NCBI GenBank assembly: GCA_031291615.1 | Contig: JARLIS010000041.1 | Coordinates: forward strand, 1-49,961 | Direction: 5' to 3' | Origin: Parvibaculum sp. | GTDB lineage: Bacteria > Pseudomonadota > Alphaproteobacteria > Parvibaculales > Parvibaculaceae | Length of the DNA stretch: 49,961 nucleotides | Shown here: positions 34,879 through 43,091 of the stretch, one piece after another | Layout: every line of letters begins with the position of its first letter | How positions within the stretch are numbered: position 1 is the first letter of the stretch | The notes under the pieces: model-generated | What the model was told of the DNA's origin: nothing | Database searches by the model: none | What the model saw: the letters and a program-made list of their open reading frames with translations, nothing else | Made by a program: the position numbers and the translations under genes

Positions 34879-35184
34879 TCAGGCCTTGCCAGCCTTCCCC
34901 GCCCATTTGTCCATGAGCTTTGCGAGTTTCACGTCGCGCTCGGAGAGGCCGTTCACGTCATGGGTGGCGAGCAGCACCTTCACCGTCTTGTAGACGTTGA
35001 ACCACTCAGGATGATGATCGGCCTTTTCGGCGGCGAGCGCGACGCGCGTCATCCAGCCGAAGGCTTCGTTGAAATCCTTGAAGATGAAGGTTTTCTCGAT
35101 GGCGTCGCGGCCCTTCGCCTTGGTCCAGCCCTTCAGCTCGGACAATGCCTTTTCCCGCGCCGCGCCCGTCAGTTTCTCGACCAT
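34879..35184 (-). CDS. phhB: pterin-4a-carbinolamine dehydratase
   Basis: 101 residues. The catalytic [13 protein letters not shown] motif and W..TK...I.K.F.FK.F.EAF.WM are diagnostic. The enzyme recycles tetrahydrobiopterin after phenylalanine hydroxylation, or has a dimerisation-cofactor role; no phhA is nearby. ATG 35184 has an AAAGGAGG site and gives the family's usual length, while the longer upstream frame is not conserved. Only 4 bp separate it from ndh. Confidence 0.93.
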   Translation of the reverse strand: MVEKLTGAAREKALSELKGWTKAKGRDAIEKTFIFKDFNEAFGWMTRVALAAEKADHHPEWFNVYKTVKVLLATHDVNGLSERDVKLAKLMDKWAGKAGKA

Positions 35185-35248
35185 CGATGCCTCCTTTGAT
35201 TGCGGCCAGAGGTTCGCGCGCTTATGGTTTTCGCGCAAGGAGCAGTTG

Positions 35249-35653
35249 ATGGTTTGGGCCGACAGAAAAGCGCCGACGCTTGCCGATTTCGAGCGGATGG
35301 CGGATGAAGCCTTCGGGCGGTTGCCGGAGCATTTCCGCGCGCGCTGCAAGGATCTCGTCATTCGCGTCGAGGATTTTCCCGACGAAGAGGTGATGGAGGA
35401 GATGGGGCTCGAAAGCCCCTTCGACATTCTCGGCCTCTATCACGGCGCGGGCGAGCCTTACGAGCAGACGAGCCGCGCCATCCGCCTGCCCGACATGGTC
35501 TTTCTCTATCGCCGGCCCATGCTCGATTATTGGGGCGAGTTCGACGAGACACTCGACCAGATCGTCACACATGTGCTGGTGCATGAGATCGGCCATCACT
35601 TCGGCCTGTCCGACGAGGACATGCACGCCATCGAAGACGCGGCGGGCGGATAG
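35249..35653 (+). CDS. metallopeptidase family protein (minimal zincin)
   Basis: 134 residues. The zinc motif [15 protein letters not shown] (extended HExxH..G....H) is near the C-terminus, preceded by [11 protein letters not shown] and [15 protein letters not shown] of the possible-zinc-metallopeptidase family in alphaproteobacteria and actinobacteria. Cytoplasmic. Substrate unknown. RBS AAGGAG. Divergent from phhB. Confidence 0.9.
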   Translation: MVWADRKAPTLADFERMADEAFGRLPEHFRARCKDLVIRVEDFPDEEVMEEMGLESPFDILGLYHGAGEPYEQTSRAIRLPDMVFLYRRPMLDYWGEFDETLDQIVTHVLVHEIGHHFGLSDEDMHAIEDAAGG

Positions 35654-35654
35654 A

Positions 35655-36194
35655 TCAGCCGATTTCCGGCGGATAGAAGCGTTCGGCCACGTAAGGTCCG
35701 CCGCCCGTTCCGCTGCGGGCGGAAAAGAGCACAGCGCGGGTCACTTCGAATTTCGGCGTGGCGAAAAGATTGTTCGCCGCGATGAAGCTGTAGACCTCGT
35801 CCGCTTCGCGGCCGCGCAGCCGGGCGAGCGTGACATGCGGCGTGAATTTGCGCGGCTCGGGGGCGAGGCCGACGCGGCGCGCCGCATTCTCATGGCGCGT
35901 CTGCAGGCGGCGGAGCGGCTCGGTCAGCTTCACGCCCGCCCAGACGGCGTGGGGCTTTGCGCCGCCGAATTCGCCGACGCCTTCCAGTTCAAGCTCGAAG
36001 GGCTCGAAAGGGATTTCTTCGAGCGCCTCGTCGAAATCGGCGGCGACGTCTTCCGGAATGTCGCCGGCAAAGCGCAGCGTGATGTGGAAATCCTCGCGCT
36101 CGATCCAGCGCGCGCCTTCGATGCCGCGTTGCAGGGGTTCGAGCCTTGCTGCGATCTCGTCGGGGATTTCAAGCGCGGTGAAGAGGCGGATCAT
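35655..36194 (-). CDS. thpR: RNA 2',3'-cyclic phosphodiesterase
   Basis: 179 residues. Two HxTL-type motifs of the 2H phosphoesterase family: HITLRFAGD (about 41) and HVTLARL (about 119). The N-terminal MIRLFTALEIP is typical. The family opens 2',3'-cyclic phosphates on RNA to 2'-phosphates (older names: 2'-5' RNA ligase, LigT). Ends 2 bp from the convergent zincin gene. Confidence 0.93.
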   Translation of the reverse strand: MIRLFTALEIPDEIAARLEPLQRGIEGARWIEREDFHITLRFAGDIPEDVAADFDEALEEIPFEPFELELEGVGEFGGAKPHAVWAGVKLTEPLRRLQTRHENAARRVGLAPEPRKFTPHVTLARLRGREADEVYSFIAANNLFATPKFEVTRAVLFSARSGTGGGPYVAERFYPPEIG

Positions 36195-36246
36195 GGTTCA
36201 AGGATAGCGGCCATTGCCGGGCTTGTCCCGGCAATGGCGCTGCGGA

Positions 36247-37293
36247 TCACGGGCAGGGATTGGGCTGGCTCGCATGGACTTCGTTGACGTCCTTTTCGAG
36301 CTCGTCCGTCCATTTGATGTTGCGCGAGGTGACGGCGAGCTTCAGCTGCTCCATGGTCGTTGCGCCGATGATGTTCGAGGTGACGAAGGAGCGCGTCGTC
36401 ACGAACTGGTTCGCCATCTGGGAGGCGTCGAGCCCGTGCTTCTTCGCAACGGCCAGATATTTCTCGATGGCGGCGTTTGCCTGCGGGCTTTCATAGCGCT
36501 GAAGGCGATTGAAAAGCTGCTTGCGAGACCCTTGCGGCAGCGCGCCGTTCTGGTACTTGCCGGTGAGGTAGCCTTGCGCCAGCGGCGAATAGGCGAGAAG
36601 GCCCACCTGTTCGCGATGGGCGATTTCGGCGCCGCCCAGCTCAAAGGTGCGGTTGAGCAGGTTGTAGGCGTTCTGGATCGACTGGACGCGGGGAAGGCCC
36701 TTCGCTTCCGATTCCTGCACGAATTTCATCGTGCCCCAGGGCGTCTCGTTCGACAGCGCGACATGGCGCACCTTGCCGGACTTCACGACTTCGGCGAGCG
36801 TTTCCAGAATTTCGCCGATCGGATGCGTCGGCGCGTCCACATGTTTGTAGGTGAGGCCGGTGCCGCCGAAGAGCGCGACGGGACGGTCCGGCCAGTGGAG
36901 CTGGTAGAGGTCGATATAATCCGTTTGCAGACGTTTCAGGCTCTTGTCCACGGCCTCCAAAATCTGGGCGCGGTTCTGCTCGGTCGGCGACTTGTCGTCG
37001 CGCAGCCAGTTCATCGGCGAGCGGCCGGCGACCTTGGTGGCGAGGATCACCTTGTCGCGGTTCTTGCGCGCCTTGAACCAGGTGCCGATGATCTTTTCGG
37101 TCGCGCCCTGCGTCTGGGGCTTGGGCGGCACGGCATACATTTCGGAGGTGTCGAAGAAGTTGACGCCTTCGGCGAGCGCGTAGTCCATCTGCGCATGGCC
37201 TTCGGCCTCGGTGTTCTGCTCGCCCCAGGTCATGGTGCCGAGGCAGATTTCACTCACTTTGAGGCCGGTGCGGCCCAGTACGCGATATTCCAT
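36247..37293 (-). CDS. tas: NADP(H)-dependent aldo/keto reductase, Tas-like
   Basis: 348 residues, closely similar along its length to E. coli Tas: GTMTWGEQNTEAEGHAQMDYA, FFDTSEMYAVPPKPQTQG, SLKRLQTDYIDLYQLHWPDRPVALFG, VALSNETPWGTMKF, LLAYSPLAQGYLTGKYQNGALPQGSR. The Asp/Tyr/Lys/His catalytic set is intact. E. coli Tas complements a tyrosine auxotroph and reduces carbonyls; a general reductase is the safe call. ATG 37293 is chosen because it matches the usual N-terminus. Confidence 0.9.
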   Translation of the reverse strand: MEYRVLGRTGLKVSEICLGTMTWGEQNTEAEGHAQMDYALAEGVNFFDTSEMYAVPPKPQTQGATEKIIGTWFKARKNRDKVILATKVAGRSPMNWLRDDKSPTEQNRAQILEAVDKSLKRLQTDYIDLYQLHWPDRPVALFGGTGLTYKHVDAPTHPIGEILETLAEVVKSGKVRHVALSNETPWGTMKFVQESEAKGLPRVQSIQNAYNLLNRTFELGGAEIAHREQVGLLAYSPLAQGYLTGKYQNGALPQGSRKQLFNRLQRYESPQANAAIEKYLAVAKKHGLDASQMANQFVTTRSFVTSNIIGATTMEQLKLAVTSRNIKWTDELEKDVNEVHASQPNPCP

Positions 37294-37334
37294 GAAGTCC
37301 CCCAAACGACTCGTGCGAGTTCCGGTGCGGCGGG

Positions 37335-37991
37335 CTAGCCGCCTTTTTTCTTTTCGATCCTGGCGATCAGCTCCTCGACCCTGGGCAGGATGCGCGCGAC
37401 GATCACGGCAACGCCTTCCGCATTCGGATGCATGCCGTCCGCAAGGGTGAGCTTGGGTTGGATCGCGACCCCGTCCAGGAAGAAAGGATAGAACACGAGG
37501 CCGTGTTTGCGGGCAAGCGCGGGATAGATGGGATCGAAACTCTTGCCATAGGCCGCGCCCATGTTGGGCGGCGCCAGCATGCCGGCAAGGAGGACGGGCA
37601 GGTGGCGCGCGTCGAGGCGGGAAATGATGGTTTCGAGATTCCCTTGCGTCAGCTTCGGGTCGATGCCGCGCAGCGCGTCGTTCGCGCCGAGTTCGAGGAT
37701 GACGCCGTCGGCCTCCGGCCCGACCGCCCAGTCGAGGCGCGACAGGCCGCCGGAGCTCGTGTCGCCCGAGACGCCCGCATCCGCGATCACGACATTGTCA
37801 TGGCCGCGCGCCTTCAGCGCCTTCTGCAATTGCGGCACGAAGCCATCGTCCGGCCCGAGCATGTAACCCGCTGTCAGGCTGTCACCCAGGGCGACGATGG
37901 TGATCGTCTTGCCGGCGGCGAAGGCCGGGGCGGCGAGGAGCAGGGAGGCCGCGACGGCGGCTATCGCGCGCTTGTAAAAAAAGGCAAACAT
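37335..37991 (-). CDS. tesA: TesA-type arylesterase/thioesterase
   Basis: 218 residues, SGNH hydrolase with an intact catalytic set: Ser38 in VALGDSLTAGY, Asn104 in ELGANDALRG, and Asp/His in LADGMHPNAEG. A signal peptide (about 1-26, ending AAPAFAAG) exports it to the periplasm. TesA hydrolyses acyl-CoA, aryl esters and lysophospholipids. Divergent from the ABC ATPase, the conserved tesA-ybbA-ybbP arrangement. The start has TTGAGG upstream. Confidence 0.93.
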   Translation of the reverse strand: MFAFFYKRAIAAVAASLLLAAPAFAAGKTITIVALGDSLTAGYMLGPDDGFVPQLQKALKARGHDNVVIADAGVSGDTSSGGLSRLDWAVGPEADGVILELGANDALRGIDPKLTQGNLETIISRLDARHLPVLLAGMLAPPNMGAAYGKSFDPIYPALARKHGLVFYPFFLDGVAIQPKLTLADGMHPNAEGVAVIVARILPRVEELIARIEKKKGG

Positions 37992-38023
37992 GCCATATGC
38001 CTCAAGGGGAAAAGGGACATCAT

Positions 38024-38731
38024 TTGAGCGAAGCGATCATCGACGTCGAAGGACTGAAGCTCAGCCTGCCGAGCCAGGCGGGCGTGGTCAACATCTTGCG
38101 CGGTCTCGATTTCTCGATCGCGCGGGGTGCGACCGCGGGGCTTGTCGGTCCGTCCGGGTCCGGCAAATCGACGCTCCTCATGGTGCTGGCGGGGCTTGAG
38201 CGGCCGAGTTCGGGCCGGGTCAGCGTGGCGGGTGAAGACCTTGCGCGGCTCGGCGAGGACGGGCTCGCGCGCTTTCGTCGCCAGCATATAGGCATCGTCT
38301 TCCAGTCTTTCCATCTCGTGCCCACCATGACCGCGCTTGAAAACGTGGCGATCCCGCTTGAGTTTGCGGGCCGGCGCGACGCCTTTGCGCGGGCGGAAGA
38401 GGAATTGAAGCTCGTCGGCCTCGGCCACAGGCTGACGCATTATCCGGGTCAGCTTTCGGGCGGCGAGCAGCAGCGCGTGGCGCTGGCGCGCGCCGTCGTC
38501 GCCGATCCCGATATTCTGCTGGCGGACGAACCGACCGGCAATCTCGACCAGGCGACGGGGTCTGAAATCATCGAGCTGATGTTCGGCCTGCATGAGCGCA
38601 AGGGCGCGACGCTCGTTCTCATCACCCATGACGAGCGGCTCGCCGCGCGCTGCGAGCGCGTCATCCGGTTGCGCGACGGGCTGATCGAGCGCGTCGAGGC
38701 GGGATCGCCCTTGCAGGGCGCGAAGGCATGA
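38024..38731 (+). CDS. ABC transporter ATP-binding protein (YbbA/LolD-like)
   Basis: About 235 residues. Walker A GPSGSGKSTLL, Q-loop region FQSFHLVPTMTALENV, signature LSGGEQQRVALARA, Walker B ILLADEPTGNLD and H-loop THDE are all present. I prefer the TTG at 38024: AGGGA lies 6 bp before it and it starts the conserved domain. The ATG at 37997 is in frame but touches the tesA start and has no ribosome site. The permease gene overlaps its stop by 4 bp. Probably works with the permease in an MacB/FtsX-type system. Confidence 0.9.
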   Translation: MSEAIIDVEGLKLSLPSQAGVVNILRGLDFSIARGATAGLVGPSGSGKSTLLMVLAGLERPSSGRVSVAGEDLARLGEDGLARFRRQHIGIVFQSFHLVPTMTALENVAIPLEFAGRRDAFARAEEELKLVGLGHRLTHYPGQLSGGEQQRVALARAVVADPDILLADEPTGNLDQATGSEIIELMFGLHERKGATLVLITHDERLAARCERVIRLRDGLIERVEAGSPLQGAKA

Positions 38732-41271
38732 GCGATGCGCCGCTTTCGCTTTCGCTTGCCTTGCGTCTTGCGCGCCGCGAGTTGCGCGGCGGCATTCGCG
38801 GCTTTCGTATCTTCATCGCTTGCCTTGCGCTCGGCGTTGCCGCCATTGCGGGCGTGGGCTCGGTATCGACGGCGCTGACGCGCGGGCTCGCCGAACGCGG
38901 GCAGGACATACTCGGCGGCGATGTCGATGTGCGCCTCATCCATCGCGAGGCGACGCCCGCCGAATATGCCGCCCTCTCGAAGGGCAACACGGTGTCGCGC
39001 TCGGCGGAAATGCGCGGCATGGCGCGCAGGCTCGACGAGGCGCGGCAGAGCCTTGTCGAGATCAAGGCGGTGGACGGGCTCTATCCGCTTTATGGCGCGA
39101 TGAAACTTGCCCCCGCCATGCCGCTCGGCGAGGCGCTTTCGCTGCGGGACGGGCGCTATGGCGCGGTCGCGGAGCCCAATCTCATTTCGCGGCTCGGGCT
39201 CAAGATCGGCGACAGCTTTCGCGTCGGTCAGGCGGTTTTCGAGCTGCGTGCCGAAATCGTGCATGAGCCCGATCGCGTCGGCGACGGTTTCGCGCTCGGC
39301 CCCCGCGTGATGATCGCGGGCGATGCGCTCGCCTCGACCGCGCTCATCCAGCCGGGCAGCCTCGTCTCCTGGCATTACCGGTTGCGATTGCCGGAGGATG
39401 CGCGCTCGACGCCAGCGATCAAGGTTTTCGTCGATGCGCTCGGCAAGGCGTTTCCCGATGCAGGCTGGCGCATACAGGACCGCACCGACAGCGCGCCGAG
39501 CATCCGGCGCTTCGTCACGCGGGTCGCACTCTTTCTCAATTTCGTCGGCCTGACGGCGCTTGTCGTCGGCGGCGTCGGCGTTGCCAATGCGGTCAAATCC
39601 TATCTCGACCGGAAGCGCGAGGTGATCGCGACCTTCAAATGCCTCGGCGCGCCGGGCGCATTGATCTTCCGTCTCTACCTCATGCAGGTGATGGCGCTTG
39701 CCGCCATCGGCATCGCCATCGGGCTCGGCGTCGGGGCCTGTGTTCCCTACATCGTCGAGGCGCTGGCGGGCGATCTCATTCCGGTGCCGGCAGAGCTCGG
39801 GCTTTATGCCGCGCCGCTCGTTCTCGCCGCCGCCTTCGGCGTGCTGACGGCGCTCGCCTTTGCGATCTGGCCGCTGGCGCGGGCGCGCGAGGTTCCGGCC
39901 GCCAGTCTCTTCCGCGATCTCTTCGAGCCCGAGCGGCGTTTCCCGCGCGCGCCCTATATCGTTGCAACGGCGGGCGCGCTCGCCGCGCTTGGCGGGCTTG
40001 CGATTGCGACCGCCGAGCAGCCTTTCTTCGCGCTCTGGTTCGTCGCGGGCGCCGCCGCCGTCTTCCTCGTGCTGCGGCTCGCCGCCATGGGCGTCATGGC
40101 GCTTGCGGCGCGCATTCCGGTGCGCGCGCCCGAGATGCGACTCGCGCTTGCCAATCTCTACCGGCCTGGCGCGCCGACATCGGCGGTCATGCTGTCGCTC
40201 GGCCTCGGGCTCACGCTTCTCGTCACTGTCTCGCTCATCGACGGAAATCTTGCCGGCGAAATCAGGAGCGAGCTGCCGGGCCGCGCGCCGTCCTTCTTTT
40301 TCGTCGACATCCAGCCCGAACAATCCGCGCCGCTCGAAGCGCTCGTCAGGGCGGCACCCGGCGTCAGCAAATTCGAGCGCGTGCCGATGCTCCGGGGCCG
40401 CATCGTCGCGCTCAAGGGCGTTGCCGTCGACAAGCTCAAGGTCGCGCCCAATGCGCAATGGGCGCTGTCGGGCGACAGGGGCATCACCTATGCGGCGGCG
40501 ATGCCGGACAATTCCAAGCTCGCCAGCGGCAAGTGGTGGCCGGAGAACTACAAGGGCCCGCTTCTCGTCTCGCTCGGCGACGATCTCGCCCGGGGTTTCG
40601 GCATCGGCATCGGCGACAGGATCACCGTCAATGTGCTCGGCCGCGAGATCGAGGCGGAAGTCGCCAATACGCGCGAGATCGACTGGCAGAGCCTCGGCAT
40701 CAATTTCGTCATGGTCTTCTCGCCGGGCGTGCTCGAAGCGGCACCCCATACCGAGCTTGCGACGGTGACGATGGAGGAGGCGGGCGAGGCGGCGCTCGAG
40801 CGCGAAGTGACCTCGCGCTTCCCGAATGTCACCTCGGTGCGGGTCAAGGAAGCGCTCGATGCGGTCAACGGCATGCTCGGTCAGTTCTCGCTGGCGGTCC
40901 GGGCCATGGGCGCGATCACGCTCGTTTCGGGCGTGCTGGTGCTGGCGGGGGCGATGGCGGCAGGCTTCAGGGCGCGGGTCAAGGATGCGGTCATCCTGAA
41001 GGTGCTGGGGGCGACGCGGGCGCGCATCCTCGGCATTTATGCGCGGGAATATGCGGCGCTCGGGCTCGCCACCGCGCTCATCGCGGCGGCGGCAGGAAGC
41101 GCGGCCGCCTATGTGATCATCGCCCGGGTGATGGAGCTGCCCTGGCATTTCCTGCCGGGAACGCTCATCGCGACGGTTCTGGGCGCGAGCCTTGCCACGG
41201 TTGCGCTCGGGCTTTTGGGGACCTGGGCCGCGCTTTCGGCCCCGGCTGCGCCCAATCTCCGATCCGAATAG
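38728..41271 (+). CDS. FtsX-like ABC transporter permease (YbbP family)
   Basis: 847 residues. It has an N-terminal transmembrane helix (about 25-45), a large extracytoplasmic domain, then three to four helices (about 265-370) and a C-terminal FtsX-type helix set with AMGAITLVSGVLVLAGAMAAGFRARVKDAVILKVLGATRARILGIYAREYA, including the conserved 'K.LG..R..I' coupling loop. The first loop resembles LolC/E-type permeases. Role with YbbA unresolved; export of a lipid or peptide, or modulation of thioesterase TesA, are family-level guesses. Start overlaps the ATPase stop (ATGA). Confidence 0.92.
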   Translation: MSDAPLSLSLALRLARRELRGGIRGFRIFIACLALGVAAIAGVGSVSTALTRGLAERGQDILGGDVDVRLIHREATPAEYAALSKGNTVSRSAEMRGMARRLDEARQSLVEIKAVDGLYPLYGAMKLAPAMPLGEALSLRDGRYGAVAEPNLISRLGLKIGDSFRVGQAVFELRAEIVHEPDRVGDGFALGPRVMIAGDALASTALIQPGSLVSWHYRLRLPEDARSTPAIKVFVDALGKAFPDAGWRIQDRTDSAPSIRRFVTRVALFLNFVGLTALVVGGVGVANAVKSYLDRKREVIATFKCLGAPGALIFRLYLMQVMALAAIGIAIGLGVGACVPYIVEALAGDLIPVPAELGLYAAPLVLAAAFGVLTALAFAIWPLARAREVPAASLFRDLFEPERRFPRAPYIVATAGALAALGGLAIATAEQPFFALWFVAGAAAVFLVLRLAAMGVMALAARIPVRAPEMRLALANLYRPGAPTSAVMLSLGLGLTLLVTVSLIDGNLAGEIRSELPGRAPSFFFVDIQPEQSAPLEALVRAAPGVSKFERVPMLRGRIVALKGVAVDKLKVAPNAQWALSGDRGITYAAAMPDNSKLASGKWWPENYKGPLLVSLGDDLARGFGIGIGDRITVNVLGREIEAEVANTREIDWQSLGINFVMVFSPGVLEAAPHTELATVTMEEAGEAALEREVTSRFPNVTSVRVKEALDAVNGMLGQFSLAVRAMGAITLVSGVLVLAGAMAAGFRARVKDAVILKVLGATRARILGIYAREYAALGLATALIAAAAGSAAAYVIIARVMELPWHFLPGTLIATVLGASLATVALGLLGTWAALSAPAAPNLRSE

Positions 41272-41397
41272 AATAACCCTCTGTAAATATTACATTTTCT
41301 TTATTGTCGCATATGGGCTGGAGTGGCCATTTTACCTTGAATCTCCGGGGTTAAGTTCCGATATTAAGGACCGGCACTTCAGGAGGGTGCATAGACC

Positions 41398-42147
41398 ATG
41401 GCCAATTTTGACCAGAACAGAGTGCAGACCGGCTTGGGCGCGCGGGATACCGCGATCGACCAGGGCCTGCGGAGCTACATGCTCAGCGTTTACAACTACA
41501 TGGCGGCAGGGCTTGCGATTACCGGCGTCGTCGCCTGGCTCGCTTTCCAGCTCGCGGTCGTCCAGACCGATGGCGGCATGGCGCTGTCGCCCTTCGGCCA
41601 AGCGCTTTATCAGAGCCCGCTGCGCTGGGTCGTCATGCTGGCGCCGCTTGGCCTCGTCTTCTATCTGAGCGCCCGCATCGGCTCGATGAGCCTCAGCGCC
41701 GCGCAGATTTCCTTCTGGGCCTTTGCCGGCCTGATGGGTCTGTCGCTGTCGAGCATCTTCCTCGTCTATACCGGCACGTCGATCACACAGACCTTCTTCG
41801 TGACGGCGGCGGCCTTCGGCTCGCTCAGCCTTTACGGCTACACGACGAAGCGCGATCTGTCGGCCATGGGCTCCTTCATGTTCATGGGCCTGATCGGCAT
41901 CATCATCGCGTCGCTGGTGAACCTCTTCCTCCAGAGCTCGGCCTTGCAGTTTGCCGTGTCGGTGCTCGGCGTCGTGATCTTTGCGGGCCTCACCGCCTGG
42001 GACACGCAGCGGATCAAGGAAGTCTATTTCGCCGGCGACAGCGCCATTGCGGCGGGCAAGAAGGCCGTGATGGGCGCGCTCTCGCTCTATCTCGACTTCA
42101 TCAACATGTTCATGTTCCTGCTCCAGTTCCTCGGCAACCGCCGCTGA
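41398..42147 (+). CDS. Bax inhibitor-1 (BI-1)/YbhL family membrane protein
   Basis: 249 residues with seven hydrophobic segments. The family core RSYMLSVYNYMAAGLAITGVVAW, FVTAAAFGSLSLYGYTTKRDLSAMGSFMFMGLIGIIIASLVNLF and GLTAWDTQRIKEVYF is clear. BI-1 proteins are calcium-leak or stress-related membrane channels; the bacterial role is unknown. RBS AGGAGG. The preceding 126-bp gap is AT-rich (41281-41345) and likely holds the promoter. Confidence 0.94.
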   Translation: MANFDQNRVQTGLGARDTAIDQGLRSYMLSVYNYMAAGLAITGVVAWLAFQLAVVQTDGGMALSPFGQALYQSPLRWVVMLAPLGLVFYLSARIGSMSLSAAQISFWAFAGLMGLSLSSIFLVYTGTSITQTFFVTAAAFGSLSLYGYTTKRDLSAMGSFMFMGLIGIIIASLVNLFLQSSALQFAVSVLGVVIFAGLTAWDTQRIKEVYFAGDSAIAAGKKAVMGALSLYLDFINMFMFLLQFLGNRR

Positions 42148-42168
42148 ACCCGAGACGCGTCCAAAAAG

Positions 42169-42200
42169 AAAGCCCCGGTGGAAACACCGGGGCTTTTCGC
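42169..42200. terminator. terminator between convergent BI-1 and DUF2794 genes
   Basis: AAAGCCCCGGTG and CACCGGGGCTTT form a 12-bp stem with a GAAA tetraloop, followed by TTCGCTT. It is a near-copy (32 of 34 bases) of the terminator at 33567. Confidence 0.92.
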
Positions 42201-42222
42201 TTGTGCGGGCCGAGCGTCTCGC

Positions 42223-42615
42223 TCAGGCGTCGATCAGCCTCAGCGCGCGCTTCTCGAATACTTTCAGCACCTGTGCGAGATCGTGGCCGCGTTTCAGCAC
42301 GAGGCCCGTCGCGGCGATGACGGAGAAGGCGCCCTGCTTGCGGGCGAGTTTCGGGCGTTTCTCGATGCGGTAGAGCGGCTGCTCGCTGGTGCGGCGATGG
42401 ACGGCGAAGACCGCCATGTCGCGCGAGGCGCCGATGGCGTAGTCGCGCCACTCGCCTTCGACGACTTTCCGGCCGTAGACGGAGAGAATGGCTTCAAGCT
42501 CGGCGCGGGTGAAGAAGACTTCGGCTTCTTTCGGTTTCGGCGCTTGCGAGGGCTGCACCAATGTCAGCGATGCAGGACGGCTCCAGTCGGGACTCTCATC
42601 CGCGATGTCGCTCAT
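42223..42615 (-). CDS. DUF2794 domain protein
   Basis: 130 residues from ATG 42615. The core FFTRAELEAILSVYGRKVVEGEWRDYAIG, AVFAVHRRTSEQPLYRIEKRPKLARKQGAFSVIAATGLVLKRGHDLAQVLKVFEKR is the DUF2794 family, found almost only in alphaproteobacteria. Function unknown; cytoplasmic. GGAGG lies before the chosen start. Confidence 0.9.
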   Translation of the reverse strand: MSDIADESPDWSRPASLTLVQPSQAPKPKEAEVFFTRAELEAILSVYGRKVVEGEWRDYAIGASRDMAVFAVHRRTSEQPLYRIEKRPKLARKQGAFSVIAATGLVLKRGHDLAQVLKVFEKRALRLIDA

Positions 42616-42777
42616 GCGCCGGCTACCTCCTCGCAAGGCGCGGCCGGACTAGGCCGCGATACACGCCGATAGTCACATTTTGCCAGCATTTGCGCGACTG
42701 TTTCAGGATCACAATATTGCCTTTTTTCAGCCCTTGGGGGGACACATAGGCCTTCCATATTCTGATCGTTGCCTCAC
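42616..42777 (+). promoter_or_regulatory. region with possible promoter for the downstream structured RNA
   Basis: 162 bp with no gene. A possible -35 (TTGGGG at 42734) and -10 (TATTCT at 42758) would start transcription near 42770, just before the large hairpin. The match is weak. Confidence 0.25.
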
Positions 42778-42941
42778 TGGCCCGGTTCCCTTGGACGTTC
42801 CGGTATCATCAGCCCCCCAGCCCCACCGGGATGTAAAAGGGGGACCGGGCCACCCCTTCTCCTCAAGGCGAGCGCAACGCTTCTAGTGCAAGTCAAGCTA
42901 CAGACGCCGTCCCGGTTCCCCCCCACCCGGACGGCGTTTTG
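42778..42941 (+). ncRNA. structured RNA or attenuator leader upstream of the Gld-type ABC operon
   Basis: A 13-bp stem, TGGCCCGGTTCCC (42778-42790) with GGGGACCGGGCCA (42840-42852), a symmetrical internal loop (TTGG/AAAA), a 10-bp inner stem ACGTTCCGGT (42795-42804) with ACCGGGATGT (42825-42834), and a 20-nt C-rich loop. Next is a single-stranded stretch holding CTTCTCCTC, an anti-Shine-Dalgarno-like sequence. It ends in a terminator (42904-42940). The ten bases CCCGGTTCCC of the stem recur exactly at 42911-42920 inside the terminator, so GGGGACCGGG could pair with either copy. No known RNA family is recognised. Confidence 0.45.
42904..42941 (+). terminator. rho-independent terminator 151 bp upstream of the ABC operon
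   Basis: ACGCCGTC (42904-42911) pairs with GACGGCGT (42930-42937) around a C-rich loop, followed by TTT. There is no ORF ending just upstream, so it terminates either a small RNA or a leader transcript. Confidence 0.7.
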
Positions 42942-43091
42942 CTGTCCGGCGCGCGGATGGCGAAACGGCGGTTCGCGCTCCCTCGATAACCATGTCCTAT
43001 GTTTCACTTGAGGCGCGCGCGCCCATGGCCTAAACAGGTCGCGAGTTTGGGGAGACGTGGCCAAAAACAAGGCCTTATCAATCGGTCCGGC

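Noticed and set aside
35069..35248. Upstream extension of the zincin gene
   Set aside because: It overlaps phhB antisense; ATG 35249 has AAGGAG.
42778..42941. 6S RNA, SRP RNA, RNase P or tmRNA
   Set aside because: None of their conserved cores (6S closing stem with bubble, SRP GGAAGCAGCC, RNase P GAGGAAAGTCC, tmRNA tRNA-like ends) is present.
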